Shown here one piece after another: positions 6,126 to 6,191 of a stretch of 6,191 nt of DNA. Numbering within the stretch: position 1 is the stretch's first letter; the number at the start of each line of letters is the position of its first letter. The notes below the pieces were generated by a model. The model was not told the DNA's origin and did not search any database. It worked only from the letters and a program-made list of their open reading frames with translations. The stretch covers positions 1,937 to 8,127 of the forward strand of contig PLZL01000172.1 in assembly GCA_003152145.1 (NCBI GenBank), in the 5' to 3' direction. A program made the translations under genes and the position numbers. The DNA comes from Limisphaerales bacterium. GTDB taxonomy: Bacteria > Verrucomicrobiota > Verrucomicrobiae > Limisphaerales > UBA11358.

Positions 6126-6191
6126 CGATAGAACGGAGTCCGGCTCTTTTGCCGAAGCGCCGGCGATGCTCAAGGTCAGTTCAATCGTGTT
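6126..6191 (-). other. Probable 3' end or 3' untranslated region of an unseen upstream gene
   Basis: The terminator downstream implies a minus-strand gene entering from the right. Two stops are possible ends, TGA at 6183-6181 and TGA at 6178-6176, each leaving only two to four residues in the window. The third frame stays open through the terminator and is not credible as coding to that point. No protein can be recognised. Confidence 0.35.

Noticed and set aside
6145..6165. Short inverted repeat CGGC/GCCG near the right end as a second terminator
   Set aside because: The stem is only 4 bp and has no T-run after it on either strand.
5799..6173. Open frame from a TTG at 6173 running through the terminator into the fucosidase
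   Set aside because: It reads through a strong intrinsic terminator and then out of frame across the fucosidase signal peptide. It has no recognisable motifs.

Overview
The window looks like part of a GC-rich (roughly 58-60% by eye) bacterial chromosome, probably from the Verrucomicrobia/Planctomycetes group and most likely a verrucomicrobial relative. Three things point there: a secreted family GH29 alpha-L-fucosidase; genes without clear Shine-Dalgarno sites; and a palindromic repeat translated in frame inside a gene, whose peptide I recall from other verrucomicrobial proteins. The taxonomy is an inference, with no marker gene to fix it. All five supported genes lie on the minus strand, so transcription runs from high to low coordinates.

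Layout in transcription order. At 6191-6044 is the 3' flank of an unseen upstream gene, with a strong intrinsic terminator at 6091-6125. Next is an exported GH29 alpha-L-fucosidase (6043-4649). A 203-base gap (4648-4446) holds only weak candidate signals. Then comes a tight four-gene set: a double-cubane-cluster (YjiM/DCCP-like) member of the 2-hydroxyacyl-CoA dehydratase/benzoyl-CoA reductase superfamily (4445-3246); a SAM-dependent methyltransferase (3211-2405); a second, divergent superfamily member carrying the in-frame palindromic insertion (2391-1261); and a third member (1264 to beyond base 1), whose start overlaps the previous stop as ATGA and which is cut by the window edge.

The centre of interest is this set: three paralogous iron-sulfur reductase/dehydratase subunits of different type, with a class I methyltransferase between the first and second. 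By family knowledge, the last two could form a heterodimeric dehydratase-like enzyme and the first could be a separate low-potential, ATP-driven reductase. Both types need an ASKHA-type ATPase activator, and none is visible here. The substrate is unknown, and I do not recognise the combination as a named pathway.

The second point of interest is the repeat at 2017-2094. It consists of two arms of 28 bases in inverted orientation, each arm itself a perfect 7-bp hairpin. The two arms differ by a compensatory base-pair change, and the element adds about 26 residues to the gene without breaking the frame.
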